Below, piece by piece: positions 1-10,482 of a stretch of 64,000 nt of DNA (the first letter of the stretch is position 1; each line of letters starts with the position of its first letter). Source of the DNA: Brevibacillus composti (GTDB taxonomy: Bacteria > Bacillota > Bacilli > Brevibacillales > Brevibacillaceae); assembly GCF_016406105.1 (NCBI RefSeq), contig NZ_CP066308.1, positions 3,025,501 to 3,089,500 of the forward strand. The letters run 5' to 3'. The notes below the pieces were generated by a model. The model was not told the DNA's origin and made no database searches. It saw only the letters and a list, made by a program, of their open reading frames with translations. Both the position numbers and the translations under genes were made by a program.

Positions 1-528
1 CATGGCCACCAGCTCCTGCGGCGTACCGGGCAATTGAAAGGACAGGTGGAGAAACTCTCCAACCGATACGAAGCCGTCTGTGCTCATCACCAGTCCTTCC
101 GGAGAAAAAGACAGCAGATTCCCCGTTCCGTTTTCCTCAATCGGGCGTGCCCCCATGACTTTGTAAGGAATCGTGATGGCCACATCCGGTTTGTACAGTT
201 GGGGCTGTCCTTTGGCCGCACTCACCAATCCGACGGGCTGAAGGCGAAGCATGCTGACCGGCCAGACGGCCTCCTCCTGGACGACCTGCATATCCAGGGT
301 TGTGACCGCCGTATCCGTTTCCCAGCGCATGCGAACGGCAGCGCCGACCAGGGAACCCATCGCTCCCGCATCCTGTGTATACGACGCGATCAGATATCCC
401 GGCTCCACGTGTTCGACCAATACCATCAGCGTTTGGTTCACCTTTGTCGCGACCATCATGGGCAAGACGGCCCCGCGATGCAATCTTCGGTCAGCCAGAA
501 AAGGGGACAGGGAGACTACTTCAGCCAT
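1..528 (-). CDS. PilZ-like domain protein (C-terminus beyond window)
   Basis: The frame begins at ATG 528 with MAEVVSLSPFLADRR, 8 bases after the obgE stop, and stays open to the window edge, giving about 176 residues. The N-terminal half resembles the YcgR-N/flagellar-brake fold, a beta-rich stretch ending near SMLRLQPVG. The C-terminal half contains GTGNLLSFSPEGLVMS and VGEFLHLSFQLPG, which fit the PilZ pattern of a 'DxSxxG' turn followed by a hydrophobic strand and 'G' turn. The canonical RxxxR motif for c-di-GMP binding is not clear; only KVMGAR is nearby. PilZ proteins usually bind c-di-GMP and control motility or exopolysaccharide. The tight spacing suggests cotranscription with spo0B-obgE. 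Family assignment is by pattern only. Confidence 0.6.
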   Translation of the reverse strand, partial: MAEVVSLSPFLADRRLHRGAVLPMMVATKVNQTLMVLVEHVEPGYLIASYTQDAGAMGSLVGAAVRMRWETDTAVTTLDMQVVQEEAVWPVSMLRLQPVGLVSAAKGQPQLYKPDVAITIPYKVMGARPIEENGTGNLLSFSPEGLVMSTDGFVSVGEFLHLSFQLPGTPQELVAM

Positions 529-536
529 ACCATTCA

Positions 537-2412
<1,876 letters not shown>

Positions 2413-2452
2413 CTTCCCCACCCAGACCGATAAGAATTTCTTTTCTTGTCCC

Positions 2453-2481
2453 ATTGTAACACATGCATCTGCGGACATAAA
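2453..2481 (-). promoter_or_regulatory. Sigma-A-type promoter of spo0B-obgE
   Basis: Read on the minus strand: -35 TTTATG (2481-2476), 17-base spacer, extended -10 TGT-TACAAT (2458-2453). It lies between the rpmA terminator and spo0B. The -10 contains the ATG at 2454, so that ATG could not be translated from this promoter, which supports the start at 2412. The -35 is weak. Confidence 0.55.
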
Positions 2482-2482
2482 G

Positions 2483-2508
2483 AAAACCCAGCAACAAGGC
2501 TGGGTTTT
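2483..2508 (-). terminator. Intrinsic terminator of the rplU-prp-rpmA operon
   Basis: CCCAGC (2487-2492) pairs with GCTGGG (2499-2504) around AACAAG, extended by A/T pairs and followed on the minus strand by TTTTCTTT. It is 13 bases beyond the rpmA stop. Confidence 0.85.
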
Positions 2509-2520
2509 TCGTTTCCGTAT

Positions 2521-2823
2521 TTACGCTTGTACAGCGACCGGCTCGATCACCACTTGTTTGCGATCGCGGCCCAGACGCTTGAAGCGAACAACACCGTCTG
2601 CAGTTGCAAACAGAGTGTCGTCTCCGCCTTTCATCACGTTTTCACCTGGGTAGATTTTCGTACCGCGTTGGCGAACGAGGATGTTACCGGCTTTTACGAA
2701 TTGACCGTCGCCGCGCTTAACGCCAAGACGCTTGGCGATGGAATCGCGACCGTTCTTCGTGGAACCTACCCCTTTTTTGGAGGCGAAGAACTGAAGATCC
2801 ACAGTAAAGAGCATTTTCATCAT
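2521..2823 (-). CDS. rpmA: 50S ribosomal protein L27 (bL27), with cleavable N-terminal extension
   Basis: bL27 sits at the peptidyl-transferase centre. The mature part [15 protein letters not shown] is unmistakable. It is preceded by [13 protein letters not shown], the Bacillota-type extension that Prp protease removes after LQFF before L27 can function. The start at ATG 2823 makes a 4-base ATGA overlap with the upstream prp stop, and AAGGAGGTG lies 6 bases before it; the next codon is also ATG. Third gene of rplU-prp-rpmA. Confidence 0.97.
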   Translation of the reverse strand: MMKMLFTVDLQFFASKKGVGSTKNGRDSIAKRLGVKRGDGQFVKAGNILVRQRGTKIYPGENVMKGGDDTLFATADGVVRFKRLGRDRKQVVIEPVAVQA

Positions 2824-3173
2824 GAGGCACCTCCTTGCCATTTATCATCTTGTACCGCAACGTATGATCCGTACTGCTCAGCAACCGCGAGCAAAGATAT
2901 CACCATGCTCTCGGCCAGCAATTGCTGTTTCTCGTGGAGCTCCGTATCCTCCAGGGATGGAATGCTCCAGCGGAGAAACCCGCCGCCCTGCTGGGCCTGC
3001 GAGACCTGCGGAACGATGCCGAGCAGAGGGTGAATTGCATTCAAAGTGCCAAAACTGATCGCAGACACCGCAGAGCAGACAATGTCTGATCCGTAGGCTG
3101 CCGCATTGGCATGTCCGGAAATGCACACCTCTTTGATTCCGTACGGCGCTCGATTCACGATCACTTCAATCAT
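2820..3173 (-). CDS. prp: Ribosomal-processing cysteine protease Prp
   Basis: Prp (YsxB family, DUF464) cuts the N-terminal extension of bL27. The catalytic pair is visible: His in [10 protein letters not shown] and Cys in DIVCSAVSA, about 12 residues apart as in the family. The protein has 117 residues. It is between rplU and rpmA and overlaps the rpmA start by 4 bases, so enzyme and substrate are translationally coupled. The ribosome-binding site is modest (AGGAAA). Confidence 0.95.
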   Translation of the reverse strand: MIEVIVNRAPYGIKEVCISGHANAAAYGSDIVCSAVSAISFGTLNAIHPLLGIVPQVSQAQQGGGFLRWSIPSLEDTELHEKQQLLAESMVISLLAVAEQYGSYVAVQDDKWQGGAS

Positions 3174-3188
3174 AACCGTTTCCTACTA

Positions 3189-3500
3189 TTAAGCGTTGAT
3201 CTTTTCGATCACAACTTTAGTGAACGGTTGACGGTGACCTTGCTTGCGACGGTAGTTTTTCTTGGATTTGTATTTGAACACGATAATTTTTTGGCCTTTA
3301 CCGTGTTTTTCTACTTTACCCGTTACCGTTGCGCCAGCTACAGTAGGAGCTCCTGCTGTAACCTTGCCGTCTTTGCTTACAAAGAGAACTTTGTCGAAAG
3401 TAACTGTGTCACCTTCAGTAGCAGGCAGCTTCTCGATGAAGAGAACCGCTCCCTCTTCTACTTTGTACTGTTTTCCACCGGTTTCGATAATAGCGTACAT
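3189..3500 (-). CDS. rplU: 50S ribosomal protein L21 (bL21)
   Basis: A 103-residue 23S rRNA-binding protein with the family start [17 protein letters not shown] and the basic C-terminal [20 protein letters not shown] 3500 has GGAGG 9 bases upstream. First gene of rplU-prp-rpmA; a structured leader precedes it, consistent with autogenous control by L21. Confidence 0.98.
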   Translation of the reverse strand: MYAIIETGGKQYKVEEGAVLFIEKLPATEGDTVTFDKVLFVSKDGKVTAGAPTVAGATVTGKVEKHGKGQKIIVFKYKSKKNYRRKQGHRQPFTKVVIEKINA

Positions 3501-3502
3501 GT

Positions 3503-3615
3503 GTGTGCACCTCCTATACTCAGACTCGCCTGTGCAGGTGCGCCGCGAGCGGCGTCTTTCGCTACCTGTTTCGTGCGGTTACAGTATGCTGTGAGGCATA
3601 GCTGTATGACAACCA
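3503..3615 (-). ncRNA. Putative L21 leader (rplU 5'-UTR)
   Basis: The minus-strand transcript before rplU contains a strong hairpin CGCCG-CTCG-CGGCG (3554-3541) and a CCTG/CAGG dyad (3538-3529), then the conserved-looking stretch GCGAGTCTGAGTAT ahead of the ribosome-binding site. Placement and the tail sequence fit, from memory, the Rfam L21 leader family, in which excess L21 represses its own operon. A covariance search with that model would settle it. Confidence 0.6.
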
Positions 3616-3617
3616 TT

Positions 3618-3647
3618 AGAATACCATAGCCCAGTCCGCCTAGTCAA
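3618..3647 (-). promoter_or_regulatory. Promoter of rplU-prp-rpmA
   Basis: Minus strand: -35 TTGACT (3647-3642), 18-base spacer, extended -10 TGG-TATTCT (3623-3618). The -35 overlaps the stop codon of rng. The start point would be near 3611, making a leader of about 110 bases. Confidence 0.65.
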
Positions 3648-5149
3648 GGTTTTTTTGTTCGAGTGAGGTACAGCCGTTCGGCCTCTTCCGCACGTCCGGC
3701 GTAGAGGATCCGATACCGGTCACCTGCCAGTTCTTCGCCCGGCAGCACATGCAAGTGGAGCGGCCATCCTTCCACCGGGGCTTGTCCGCTCTGCCACTTT
3801 TCATACAGCCGCCGGGACAGCTCGACTAATGCGGCTTCCGCCTCCTGCGTGCGCACCACAGCAGCCAAATCTTCCCGCAGATGCTGAAAATGTACGGCGC
3901 TGTGCAAGAGCCGACCGCTCCCTGCACAGCAGGAACAGGTCTCTGTCATCCGCTCGGCCAGACTGGCTCCGGTGCGCTTTCGCGTCACTTCGACCAGACC
4001 GAGCGGCGTCATTCCGATCACTGCGGCAGGAACCGGATCGTCAGCCAGTGACGTGCGCAAGGCCTGCAGCACACGCTCGCGATTGGCAGACTCGCGCATA
4101 TTGATAAAATCAATCAGCACGATGCCGCCGATGTCCCGCAGGCGCAGCTGCCGCGCGATCTCCCGGGCAGCCTCCACATTGGCCAGGGTGACAGCCTGTT
4201 CCCGCTGCTGCCCCCCTCTCCCCTGAAAAGCTCCCGTGTTCACATCGATGACGGTCAGCGCCTCTGTCCGCTCGATCACAAGATTGCCGCCGCCGGGCAG
4301 GGGCACCTCGCGATGGAGGGCGGCCATCAGCTGTTCGCGTATCCCCCATTGCCAAAACAACGGCTCCCGCTCCCGGTGCCAACGGAGCTTTGCCAGCGAT
4401 TCCGGAAACAATGCTTGCATCAGCCGGCGTGTCTCTTGGTACAAACCGGCATCCTCCACGACTACTTCCGCCACATCAGCCGACAAAAAGTCGCGCAAGG
4501 CAGACTCGATCACATCATCCCCCTGCCACACGGGACCGGGCGTTCTTTTTCCACGGGCGGCAAGCAGAATCTGCTGCCAGCGCTCGCGCAAAAACATCCA
4601 TTCCTGTTGGAGCTGCTCTCTGTCTGCCTCTGCGGCCTCCGTGCGGACCACGACGCCTTCCCCGTCTGCCAGCAGTCCGAGCATAACCGCCTGCAATTCC
4701 GCCCGTTTCTGCGGATCCCTGATTTTGCGGGAGAGGGAGACCGGCTCTGCTCCCGCTCCGTTTCCTTCCGGCGGCAGGTACACCAAGAGGCGGCCTTGCA
4801 GGCTGATCTGCGTCGTGAGGCGGGGGGCCTTCGATTCCGTCGCTTCTTTGATCACCTGGACGAGCAGCGTTTCCCCTTCGCGCACGAAATGGCTGATGGA
4901 TCGCTCCTCCGCTCCCCGCTGCTTGGGCGGTGCCGCCTCGTCCACGTAGAGAAAGGCATGCTCATCCGTACCGATATCGAGAAAGGCCGACTGAATGCCT
5001 GGTACCACTCTCGCTACCTTTCCCAGGTAGATGGCGCCGATCCGCGGTTCCCCGCTCTCTGATCGCGTGCGCCACTCTGCCAGTCTCGACTGCTCCAGCA
5101 GCGCGATGCGCATCTGTCCGTCTGCCGTGCCGATGCCGATTCTTTTCAC
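3644..5149 (-). CDS. rng: Ribonuclease G/E family endoribonuclease
   Basis: A 501-residue RNase G/E-type endonuclease acting on rRNA precursors and mRNA. An S1-like N-terminal region (GAIYLGKVARVVPGIQSAF, about 37-56) precedes the catalytic core with VIDVNTGAF and IGGIVLIDFINM, where the two Mg-binding Asp residues lie, and the zinc-link CSCC near residue 405. It lacks the long C-terminal degradosome scaffold of RNase E. The start is GTG 5149 with GAGGTAG just upstream. Brevibacillus-type gene order places it between spoIVFB and rplU. Confidence 0.93.
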   Translation of the reverse strand: MKRIGIGTADGQMRIALLEQSRLAEWRTRSESGEPRIGAIYLGKVARVVPGIQSAFLDIGTDEHAFLYVDEAAPPKQRGAEERSISHFVREGETLLVQVIKEATESKAPRLTTQISLQGRLLVYLPPEGNGAGAEPVSLSRKIRDPQKRAELQAVMLGLLADGEGVVVRTEAAEADREQLQQEWMFLRERWQQILLAARGKRTPGPVWQGDDVIESALRDFLSADVAEVVVEDAGLYQETRRLMQALFPESLAKLRWHREREPLFWQWGIREQLMAALHREVPLPGGGNLVIERTEALTVIDVNTGAFQGRGGQQREQAVTLANVEAAREIARQLRLRDIGGIVLIDFINMRESANRERVLQALRTSLADDPVPAAVIGMTPLGLVEVTRKRTGASLAERMTETCSCCAGSGRLLHSAVHFQHLREDLAAVVRTQEAEAALVELSRRLYEKWQSGQAPVEGWPLHLHVLPGEELAGDRYRILYAGRAEEAERLYLTRTKKP

Positions 5150-5349
5150 CGAACTACCTCCTCGCCGTCGCCCAGCTTCCCCCGGCCAGCCCCCATCTTC
5201 CTATGGTTCGGCTGGCGGAGGCACCGTAATCTGTATCCGTAATCTAGCATAGCCGGCACGGAAAGAAAAGCGTAAATGGCGAGATCTGATCGCGAACAGC
5301 CTGCGTAGAAGGACTCGCGCAGGCGAGGTATCCAAACTGGCTGTCGGCA

Positions 5350-6192
5350 TCACAGCTTCAGCAACTTACTTACCGGTGTATCTTGCTTTTGCTCAAACAG
5401 CACCGCTTGCAGCAATTCATCCTCAGGCAGCATCCCCGCTCCCCTGACATAAACCAGGTGGGTGTATCCCCTGCACAGCAGATGGGACACCTCGATGACG
5501 GTCGCGGTCGGGGAAACCGTCAATGCGCGGACCGCCTGTTCGTCTGCCATACGCACATATTTCTCCATGAGGAAGCGGATAAATTGATAGGGAAAGCGCA
5601 GAGTTGCCTGGATGTTGATCGCGAGAAGATAAGCCGCCACCACAGCTACATTCATGTGCAGGGAGAGGCCCGCTATCCCGAACATCAGGGCCGCCAGCAT
5701 GGTACTGGCCGCGAGCGAAGAAATAGCCGCTTTTCGATAAGGGAGATACCAGCATAAGATCGCTTGTATGATACGCCCCCCATCCAGCGGCCAGATCGGC
5801 AAGAGGTTAAATCCTGCGATAATGAGATTGCTTTTGAGAAAGAACAGCGCCCACTCCTCGGTCCAGAAGCCCGCACTCCAGCAGGCCCAAGAGAAGGCCA
5901 TCATGACGATATTCATAAAGGGACCGGCGAGCGCCACCACGATTTCATCCATCGGATCTGCGGCATACGCCTCCTCGATCGTAGCTACCCCGCCAAAAGG
6001 CAGGAGCTGTACCTCCGTTACCGTCCATCCCAGCTCTCGGGCAACGGCTACATGCCCCATCTCATGGATGCAGACGATGATGAACAGCGTGATGACCTCG
6101 GTGAACATCCCCATCAGGAGCGAGAGGCCGATCACGCCCCAGAAGAGCAGGTGGATGCGGATGCGGATCCCGAAGAGACGTCCGTCATTCAA
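5350..6192 (-). CDS. spoIVFB: Intramembrane metalloprotease SpoIVFB
   Basis: An M50 site-2 protease that cleaves pro-sigma-K in the mother cell. It shows the zinc motif HEMGH in transmembrane helix 2 (about residue 43) and the third ligand in NLLPIWPLDGGR (about 148-159), with four to six hydrophobic segments. The C-terminus (residues about 220-280) resembles a single CBS half-motif. The reading frame starts at TTG 6192 and overlaps the spoIVFA stop by 8 bases, so the pair is coupled. About 280 residues, normal for the family. Confidence 0.93.
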   Translation of the reverse strand: MNDGRLFGIRIRIHLLFWGVIGLSLLMGMFTEVITLFIIVCIHEMGHVAVARELGWTVTEVQLLPFGGVATIEEAYAADPMDEIVVALAGPFMNIVMMAFSWACWSAGFWTEEWALFFLKSNLIIAGFNLLPIWPLDGGRIIQAILCWYLPYRKAAISSLAASTMLAALMFGIAGLSLHMNVAVVAAYLLAINIQATLRFPYQFIRFLMEKYVRMADEQAVRALTVSPTATVIEVSHLLCRGYTHLVYVRGAGMLPEDELLQAVLFEQKQDTPVSKLLKL

Positions 6193-6988
6193 AGGAGATC
6201 ACTTCCAGTGGGTCAACCGGCTTCTCCTGCACAAGCATGCCCAGGTACAGGTGACGCGCCTGTTCATTGGCCCCGCGGGAGATCCCGATGACCTGCCCAG
6301 GCTCGAGAAAATCATCCTCGCTGACATGGACTTGCTCCAGATTGCCAAACCAGATTTCCCTTCCCTTGGTCAAACGGACGACGACGGTCTGGCCATAGCC
6401 TGGCTTATCGCCCACATAGGTGACCCAGCCTGTCTCGCCCATCGTCACAGAGCCGTCTCCTTCGGTGCTGAGCACCACCTTGGTGCTTTTGGGGTCATAT
6501 GGTTTTACGACTCTCCACGTCGCTGGCCACATCCAGACCTCCCCTGTCTTCGGCGCGGCTGCCGGGACGGCTTTGGTCCCCGAGAGCGACGGCAACAGCG
6601 TCGGCAGCGAGCCAAACCTCGCCTCATACCACTCGGCCGCACCGGAAAAGTTAAAATCGCGCGTCATCACTTCACGCGCTTGGTTTTTCCAGGAGGCAGG
6701 CAGCAAAGAGGAGTTGAATAGCACATACGCAAAGCCGATTAAGAGCAGGGAAGCCGCGATCTGCATGCTCCATTTTTCCTGCGTGGGGGACGGATTCAGA
6801 CCGTTTCGGTTATGGCGGGAAGAGAACGGGTGGGAATCGCTGAACGAACCGGAAAAGGGATCGGGATCCGTATCGACCGGGTCCTTCCAGTCATCCACAA
6901 ACGGAGCCAGACTGTCCCTCGTCTGGGTGCGAATCCGCTCCATCCGCTCCCTCCTTCTCTCCCTGACTCGGTTGACTTCATCAAACAT
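6185..6988 (-). CDS. spoIVFA: Stage IV sporulation protein FA, M23-like
   Basis: SpoIVFA holds SpoIVFB inactive in the outer forespore membrane until forespore signalling releases it. The 267-residue protein has an Arg-rich cytoplasmic N-terminus, one membrane helix (IAASLLLIGFAYVLFNSSLL, about 80-99) and a C-terminal LytM/M23-like domain (about 155-260). The metal-binding His residues of active M23 peptidases are absent, as expected for a pseudo-protease. ATG 6988 has GGAGG 8 bases upstream. It is directly upstream of and overlapping spoIVFB. Confidence 0.9.
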   Translation of the reverse strand: MFDEVNRVRERRRERMERIRTQTRDSLAPFVDDWKDPVDTDPDPFSGSFSDSHPFSSRHNRNGLNPSPTQEKWSMQIAASLLLIGFAYVLFNSSLLPASWKNQAREVMTRDFNFSGAAEWYEARFGSLPTLLPSLSGTKAVPAAAPKTGEVWMWPATWRVVKPYDPKSTKVVLSTEGDGSVTMGETGWVTYVGDKPGYGQTVVVRLTKGREIWFGNLEQVHVSEDDFLEPGQVIGISRGANEQARHLYLGMLVQEKPVDPLEVISFE

Positions 6989-7080
6989 GTACCATCCCTC
7001 CGAAGGCCAAGCTTTGGTACATCTTATGACTTGTCTCGCCGCATTATTCTATTGGCTTCGCCAGAGAGATGGACATGCAA

Positions 7081-7112
7081 AAAAGCAGTCCCTCCAGCGA
7101 GAGACTGCTTTT
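7081..7112 (-). terminator. Terminator of the cold-shock gene
   Basis: Ten-base stem AAAAGCAGTC (7081-7090) with GACTGCTTTT (7103-7112), loop of 12, and a T run on the minus strand. It lies 15 bases after the csp stop. Confidence 0.9.
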
Positions 7113-7127
7113 CGTATCTGCCTAATT

Positions 7128-7328
7128 TTACAGTTTTGCAACGTTGGCAGCTTGAGGACCACGGCTACCTTGAACGATTTCGAATTCTACTTTTTGTCCT
7201 TCTTCGAGAGTTTTGAAACCCTCAGACTGGATTGCGCTGTAGTGTACGAATACGTCGTCTCCACCTTCAACTTGGATGAAGCCGTATCCTTTCTCCGCAT
7301 TGAACCATTTCACGATACCTTGTTGCAT
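7128..7328 (-). CDS. csp: Cold-shock protein (CspA family)
   Basis: A 66-residue single-domain OB-fold RNA chaperone. RNP1 (KGYGFIQV) and RNP2 (VFVHYSAI) are intact. ATG 7328 is preceded by GGAGG at 8 bases. It has its own promoter, a long leader and its own terminator, so it is monocistronic. Which Csp paralogue it is cannot be told from this window. Confidence 0.97.
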   Translation of the reverse strand: MQQGIVKWFNAEKGYGFIQVEGGDDVFVHYSAIQSEGFKTLEEGQKVEFEIVQGSRGPQAANVAKL

Positions 7329-7524
7329 GAAACAAACCTCCTAAACATTGCGCCTCTTGAGGCGAAAAAGTGTACCGTTAACCTGTTTTTACAGAGAAGT
7401 TTTTTCAGGTATGGGAAAAAGTCATACCACAGCGAGATTTGACCACGTGGTGGCGGCTTCTCACCGAAGGTACGACCCACAACCAATCCATCAAATCACT
7501 ACAGCTAGTAAAAATGGTTAACTT
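7329..7524 (-). promoter_or_regulatory. Long 5'-UTR of csp
   Basis: About 195 bases lie between the inferred start point and the csp ATG. A perfect hairpin CGCCTC-TT-GAGGCG (about 7350-7363) stands near the ribosome-binding site. Long leaders of csp mRNAs are known to rearrange at low temperature and open the translation start; that role here is inferred. Confidence 0.5.
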
Positions 7525-7530
7525 AGGTTG

Positions 7531-7559
7531 AGTGTATCATAATCATTTTTATTTGTCAC
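7531..7559 (-). promoter_or_regulatory. Promoter of csp
   Basis: Minus strand: -35 GTGACA (7559-7554), 17-base spacer, -10 TACACT (7536-7531). It lies just after the rodA stop, in a locally AT-rich stretch. Confidence 0.65.
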
Positions 7560-7589
7560 GCATTTTGCACGGGGGGCCTGGCCCTCTTT

Positions 7590-8720
7590 TTAGTCGAAAC
7601 GAAGGCTGTCTTTTCTCATCCCGATGTTTAAAACGACGCCCACAATCAGGAAATTGGTGAGCAGCGAACTGCCCCCGTAACTGATAAACGGCAAGGGAAT
7701 TCCCGTGATGGGCATCAGCTGGATGGTCATGCCGATGTTTTCAAAAACCTGAAAGGTAAACATGCCGACGACGCCGGCCACGACATAGGAGCCAAAGGGA
7801 TCCTTTACCTCCATGGCGATCCGGATCATCCGGTAGATGAGGAAAAAGAACAGGATCATCAAGAGGCCGCCGCCGATGAAGCCCAGCTTTTCCGCGATCA
7901 CGGTAAAGATAAAGTCGCTTTCCCCTACCGGCACCCAGCCAAAGCTCGCCTGCGTCGGTGTATTGATCCCTTTGCCAAACAGCTGTCCGGAGCCGATCGC
8001 GATCAGGGACTGCTTGAGCTGGAACCCTTTTCCCATCGCTTCCAGATCCGGATTGAGCCAGAAGACGATGCGGTCCCATTGGTAAGGCTTGATAATCTTG
8101 AAAAAGATGTCTTCCTTGTATTGATACAACAAGGCCATGGTGCCGAAAAAGCTGCCGACCAGCGTCACAATGTAGAGAAAATGCCTCATCCGGATGCCGC
8201 CGACGATCAGCATCGTCGCCAGGATGGCGCTGAACACCAGCGCGCTGCCGAGGTCAGGCTGAACCAAAATCAACAGAAGCGGCACGGCCACGAGCAATAC
8301 GACGGGCAGCAACTGATAGAAGTAATAAAAACGATTGGGATTCTCCGCCTGCTTGGCGAGGAGCCGGGCTGCCGCCAATATCGTAAACAGCTTCATCGGC
8401 TCGGCAGGCTGAAACAGGACCGGCCCGAGATTGTACCAGCTGGTCGTATTGTTGATCGGCGTCGTCTGAAACACACCGATTAAGAGGATAATGCCGATGG
8501 CGTAAAATACATAGGCCAGCGAGTAGTACACCCGGTAATCAAACAACAGGGATACAGCCAGCACAAAAAAGCCAATCCCGTACCACAGCACTTGTTTCAT
8601 GGCCCCGTCGATCCCTTTGGCCGAACCGCTAATCCCGAGGTAGCTGTATACGCAAAGCCCCACCAGAATCAAGAGAATCGGCCAGTCAATCAGCTTCAAA
8701 TGTCGTTTTTCCAGGTCCAT
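7590..8720 (-). CDS. rodA: Rod-shape SEDS glycosyltransferase RodA
   Basis: A 376-residue SEDS-family peptidoglycan polymerase of the elongasome, working with a class B PBP. About ten membrane segments are visible. Family motifs include WYNLGPVLFQPAEPMKL, LVQPDLGSALV, the catalytic-Asp loop region WVPVGESDFIFTVIAEKLG and the C-terminal GIPLPFISYGGSSLL. ATG 8720 is preceded by AGGAGGATGAGCC. The partner PBP2 lies upstream across minCD, so the whole wall-elongation machinery is in one block. Confidence 0.93.
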   Translation of the reverse strand: MDLEKRHLKLIDWPILLILVGLCVYSYLGISGSAKGIDGAMKQVLWYGIGFFVLAVSLLFDYRVYYSLAYVFYAIGIILLIGVFQTTPINNTTSWYNLGPVLFQPAEPMKLFTILAAARLLAKQAENPNRFYYFYQLLPVVLLVAVPLLLILVQPDLGSALVFSAILATMLIVGGIRMRHFLYIVTLVGSFFGTMALLYQYKEDIFFKIIKPYQWDRIVFWLNPDLEAMGKGFQLKQSLIAIGSGQLFGKGINTPTQASFGWVPVGESDFIFTVIAEKLGFIGGGLLMILFFFLIYRMIRIAMEVKDPFGSYVVAGVVGMFTFQVFENIGMTIQLMPITGIPLPFISYGGSSLLTNFLIVGVVLNIGMRKDSLRFD

Positions 8721-8798
8721 GGCTCATCCTCCTAGAAAACCTGATGCCTCGATCAAAAATCGGGGGCTTCCTGTCCGCCGGGCTTGGCAGACGAAAGG

Positions 8799-8826
8799 AA
8801 AGAACAGGAGGTCTCCTGTTCTTTTT
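8799..8826 (-). terminator. Terminator after minD
   Basis: Perfect 12-base stem AAAGAACAGGAG (8799-8810) with CTCCTGTTCTTT (8813-8824) plus flanking T/A tracts; about 20 bases downstream of the minD stop. rodA must therefore be reached by readthrough or from a promoter in 8721-8798, where I see no strong one. Confidence 0.75.
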
Positions 8827-8846
8827 CGATTGATCGTGTGAACGGT

Positions 8847-9641
8847 TTATTTAAATCCAAAAAACTTGCGCACCTTCTGCAGAACACCCGCTTTTTCATC
8901 GAGCGGCTGGAGAGGGACCGATTCCCCCAACAGGCGGCGGGCAATATTGCGGTAGGATATGGACGCGCGCGACTCGTGGTTCATCACCGCCGGCTCTCCC
9001 TGGTTGGCGGCCTTGATCACATGATCATCATCCGGGACGACGCCGATCAAGTCAATGGCAAGCAGATCCAAAATGTCTTCGACGTCCAGCATGTCCCCGT
9101 TTTTTACCATATGCGGGCGCACGCGGTTGATCACCAGCTTGGGCATCCCCATTTTTTCCCGCTCCAACAGTCCGATGATGCGGTCGGCATCGCGGACAGC
9201 CGCTTTCTCCGGGGTCGTCACCACGATCGCCTGGTCCGCGCCGGCCACCGCATTGCGAAAGCCTTGCTCGATTCCCGCCGGACAGTCGATGATGACATAG
9301 TCAAATTCACGCTTTAGCTGCGTCACGATCTCTTCCATCTGTTCCGGGTGCACAGCTGTCTTGTCTTTGGTCTGCGCAGCCGGCAAGAGGGAGAGATTTT
9401 CAAAACGCTTGTCCTTGATCAAGGCCTGTTGCAGGCGGCAGGCACCTTCGGCAACATCTACCAGATCGTATATTATGCGGTTCTCCAGACCCATCACGAC
9501 GTCCAGATTGCGCAGGCCGATATCGGTATCCACCATGCAAACCTTTTGGCCCAGAAGTGCAAGAGCCGTTCCCAGATTGGCGGAGGTGGTCGTCTTTCCC
9601 ACGCCGCCTTTTCCTGATGTTACGACAATTCCAATACCCAC
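8847..9641 (-). CDS. minD: Septum-site determining ATPase MinD
   Basis: A 264-residue ParA/MinD-type membrane ATPase that recruits MinC to the poles. Deviant Walker A GKGGVGKTT (about 11-19), Walker B-like DYVIIDCPAGIE, and the C-terminal amphipathic membrane helix (GVLQKVRKFFGFK) are present. The start is GTG 9641 with GGAGG at 7 bases. It follows minC by 53 bases, followed by a terminator. Confidence 0.96.
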   Translation of the reverse strand: MGIGIVVTSGKGGVGKTTTSANLGTALALLGQKVCMVDTDIGLRNLDVVMGLENRIIYDLVDVAEGACRLQQALIKDKRFENLSLLPAAQTKDKTAVHPEQMEEIVTQLKREFDYVIIDCPAGIEQGFRNAVAGADQAIVVTTPEKAAVRDADRIIGLLEREKMGMPKLVINRVRPHMVKNGDMLDVEDILDLLAIDLIGVVPDDDHVIKAANQGEPAVMNHESRASISYRNIARRLLGESVPLQPLDEKAGVLQKVRKFFGFK

Positions 9642-9694
9642 ATCCGTTCCTCCCTCGCAGTGGCGCCTTTACGCCAGGGCACCACTTTCTACAG

Positions 9695-10372
9695 CTATAT
9701 CTCTTGTTTGCGTACACCCAATTCCGGCCGGATCCGCGGCAAGTAGTTCATTTTGGCTACGAGCATGGTGCCGTCTTCCAAATAGGCGAACTCCGTGCCT
9801 CCGGATTCCTGTGTCCACTCTTCCCCCGGCTTGCTGATAACCTCCGCGATGCGCAGCTGCGTCGGCGACATGGCCGCAGCGGCAATGATCACCTGCGTAT
9901 CGCCTTTGATGCCCGCATGTGCGTATCCGCGCAGATTGCCGAGGACGAAGATGCTGCCCGTCGCGCGCACAGTGCCGCCGGGATTGACGTCCCCAAGGAT
10001 CAGCAGGTCGCCTTCAAACTCCAGTACCTGACCAGAGCGAACCGTAACCACCTGTGTTGAAAAAGTAGATTTGAGGCGCTCGGCAAAGGCTTCTTCCTTC
10101 GTGATCACATCAGACTCAATCGTATGGATCACCAGGTTTCCCTTTTGCCGAATGATTTGGGTCAGCTGTTCCTGTTGTTCTGCGGAGCAGTATCGTTTCC
10201 CCAATTTCAAAGACACGCGAATCAGGGGTCCTGACAATATTTGTTGATGGCTATGCTCTATTTTTTCTCGCAAATCGGCCAGCAGTTCATCAAAGGTACA
10301 GGCATCATCCATGAAAAAAACGAGACCCTCTTTTGTGCCCTTGATTGTGACCTTGCTTTTCACAGTCGTCAC
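9695..10372 (-). CDS. minC: Septum-site determining protein MinC
   Basis: A 225-residue FtsZ-assembly inhibitor. The N-terminal domain starts VTIKGTKEGLVFFMDD. The C-terminal beta-helix has the MinD/FtsZ-binding repeats SGQVLEFEGDLLILGDVNPGG and GSIFVLGNLRGYAHAG. I placed the start at GTG 10372 because GAGGTGA lies 7 bases before it and the length then matches B. subtilis MinC; the frame is open 13 codons further upstream. Operon with minD. Confidence 0.93.
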   Translation of the reverse strand: MTTVKSKVTIKGTKEGLVFFMDDACTFDELLADLREKIEHSHQQILSGPLIRVSLKLGKRYCSAEQQEQLTQIIRQKGNLVIHTIESDVITKEEAFAERLKSTFSTQVVTVRSGQVLEFEGDLLILGDVNPGGTVRATGSIFVLGNLRGYAHAGIKGDTQVIIAAAAMSPTQLRIAEVISKPGEEWTQESGGTEFAYLEDGTMLVAKMNYLPRIRPELGVRKQEI

Positions 10373-10430
10373 CTGTTTCACCTCGACCGATACCATTCGC
10401 CATCGTGACAAAAGATTCCTGCTCTGCCTG

Positions 10431-10458
10431 AAAAAAATGCCGAACCGGGTCGGTCTCC
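10431..10458 (-). terminator. Possible terminator after PBP2
   Basis: On the minus strand a small GC-rich stem (CCGA, 10453-10450, with TCGG, 10443-10440) is followed by seven T residues (10437-10431). It lies about 25 bases beyond the PBP2 stop. The stem is short. Confidence 0.4.
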
Positions 10459-10482
10459 GGACCTATGGACTGGCCCGGGGAC

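Noticed and set aside
5150-5349. Small gene between rng and spoIVFB
   Set aside because: No frame with a ribosome-binding site and plausible composition was seen; I find nothing definite in these 200 bases.
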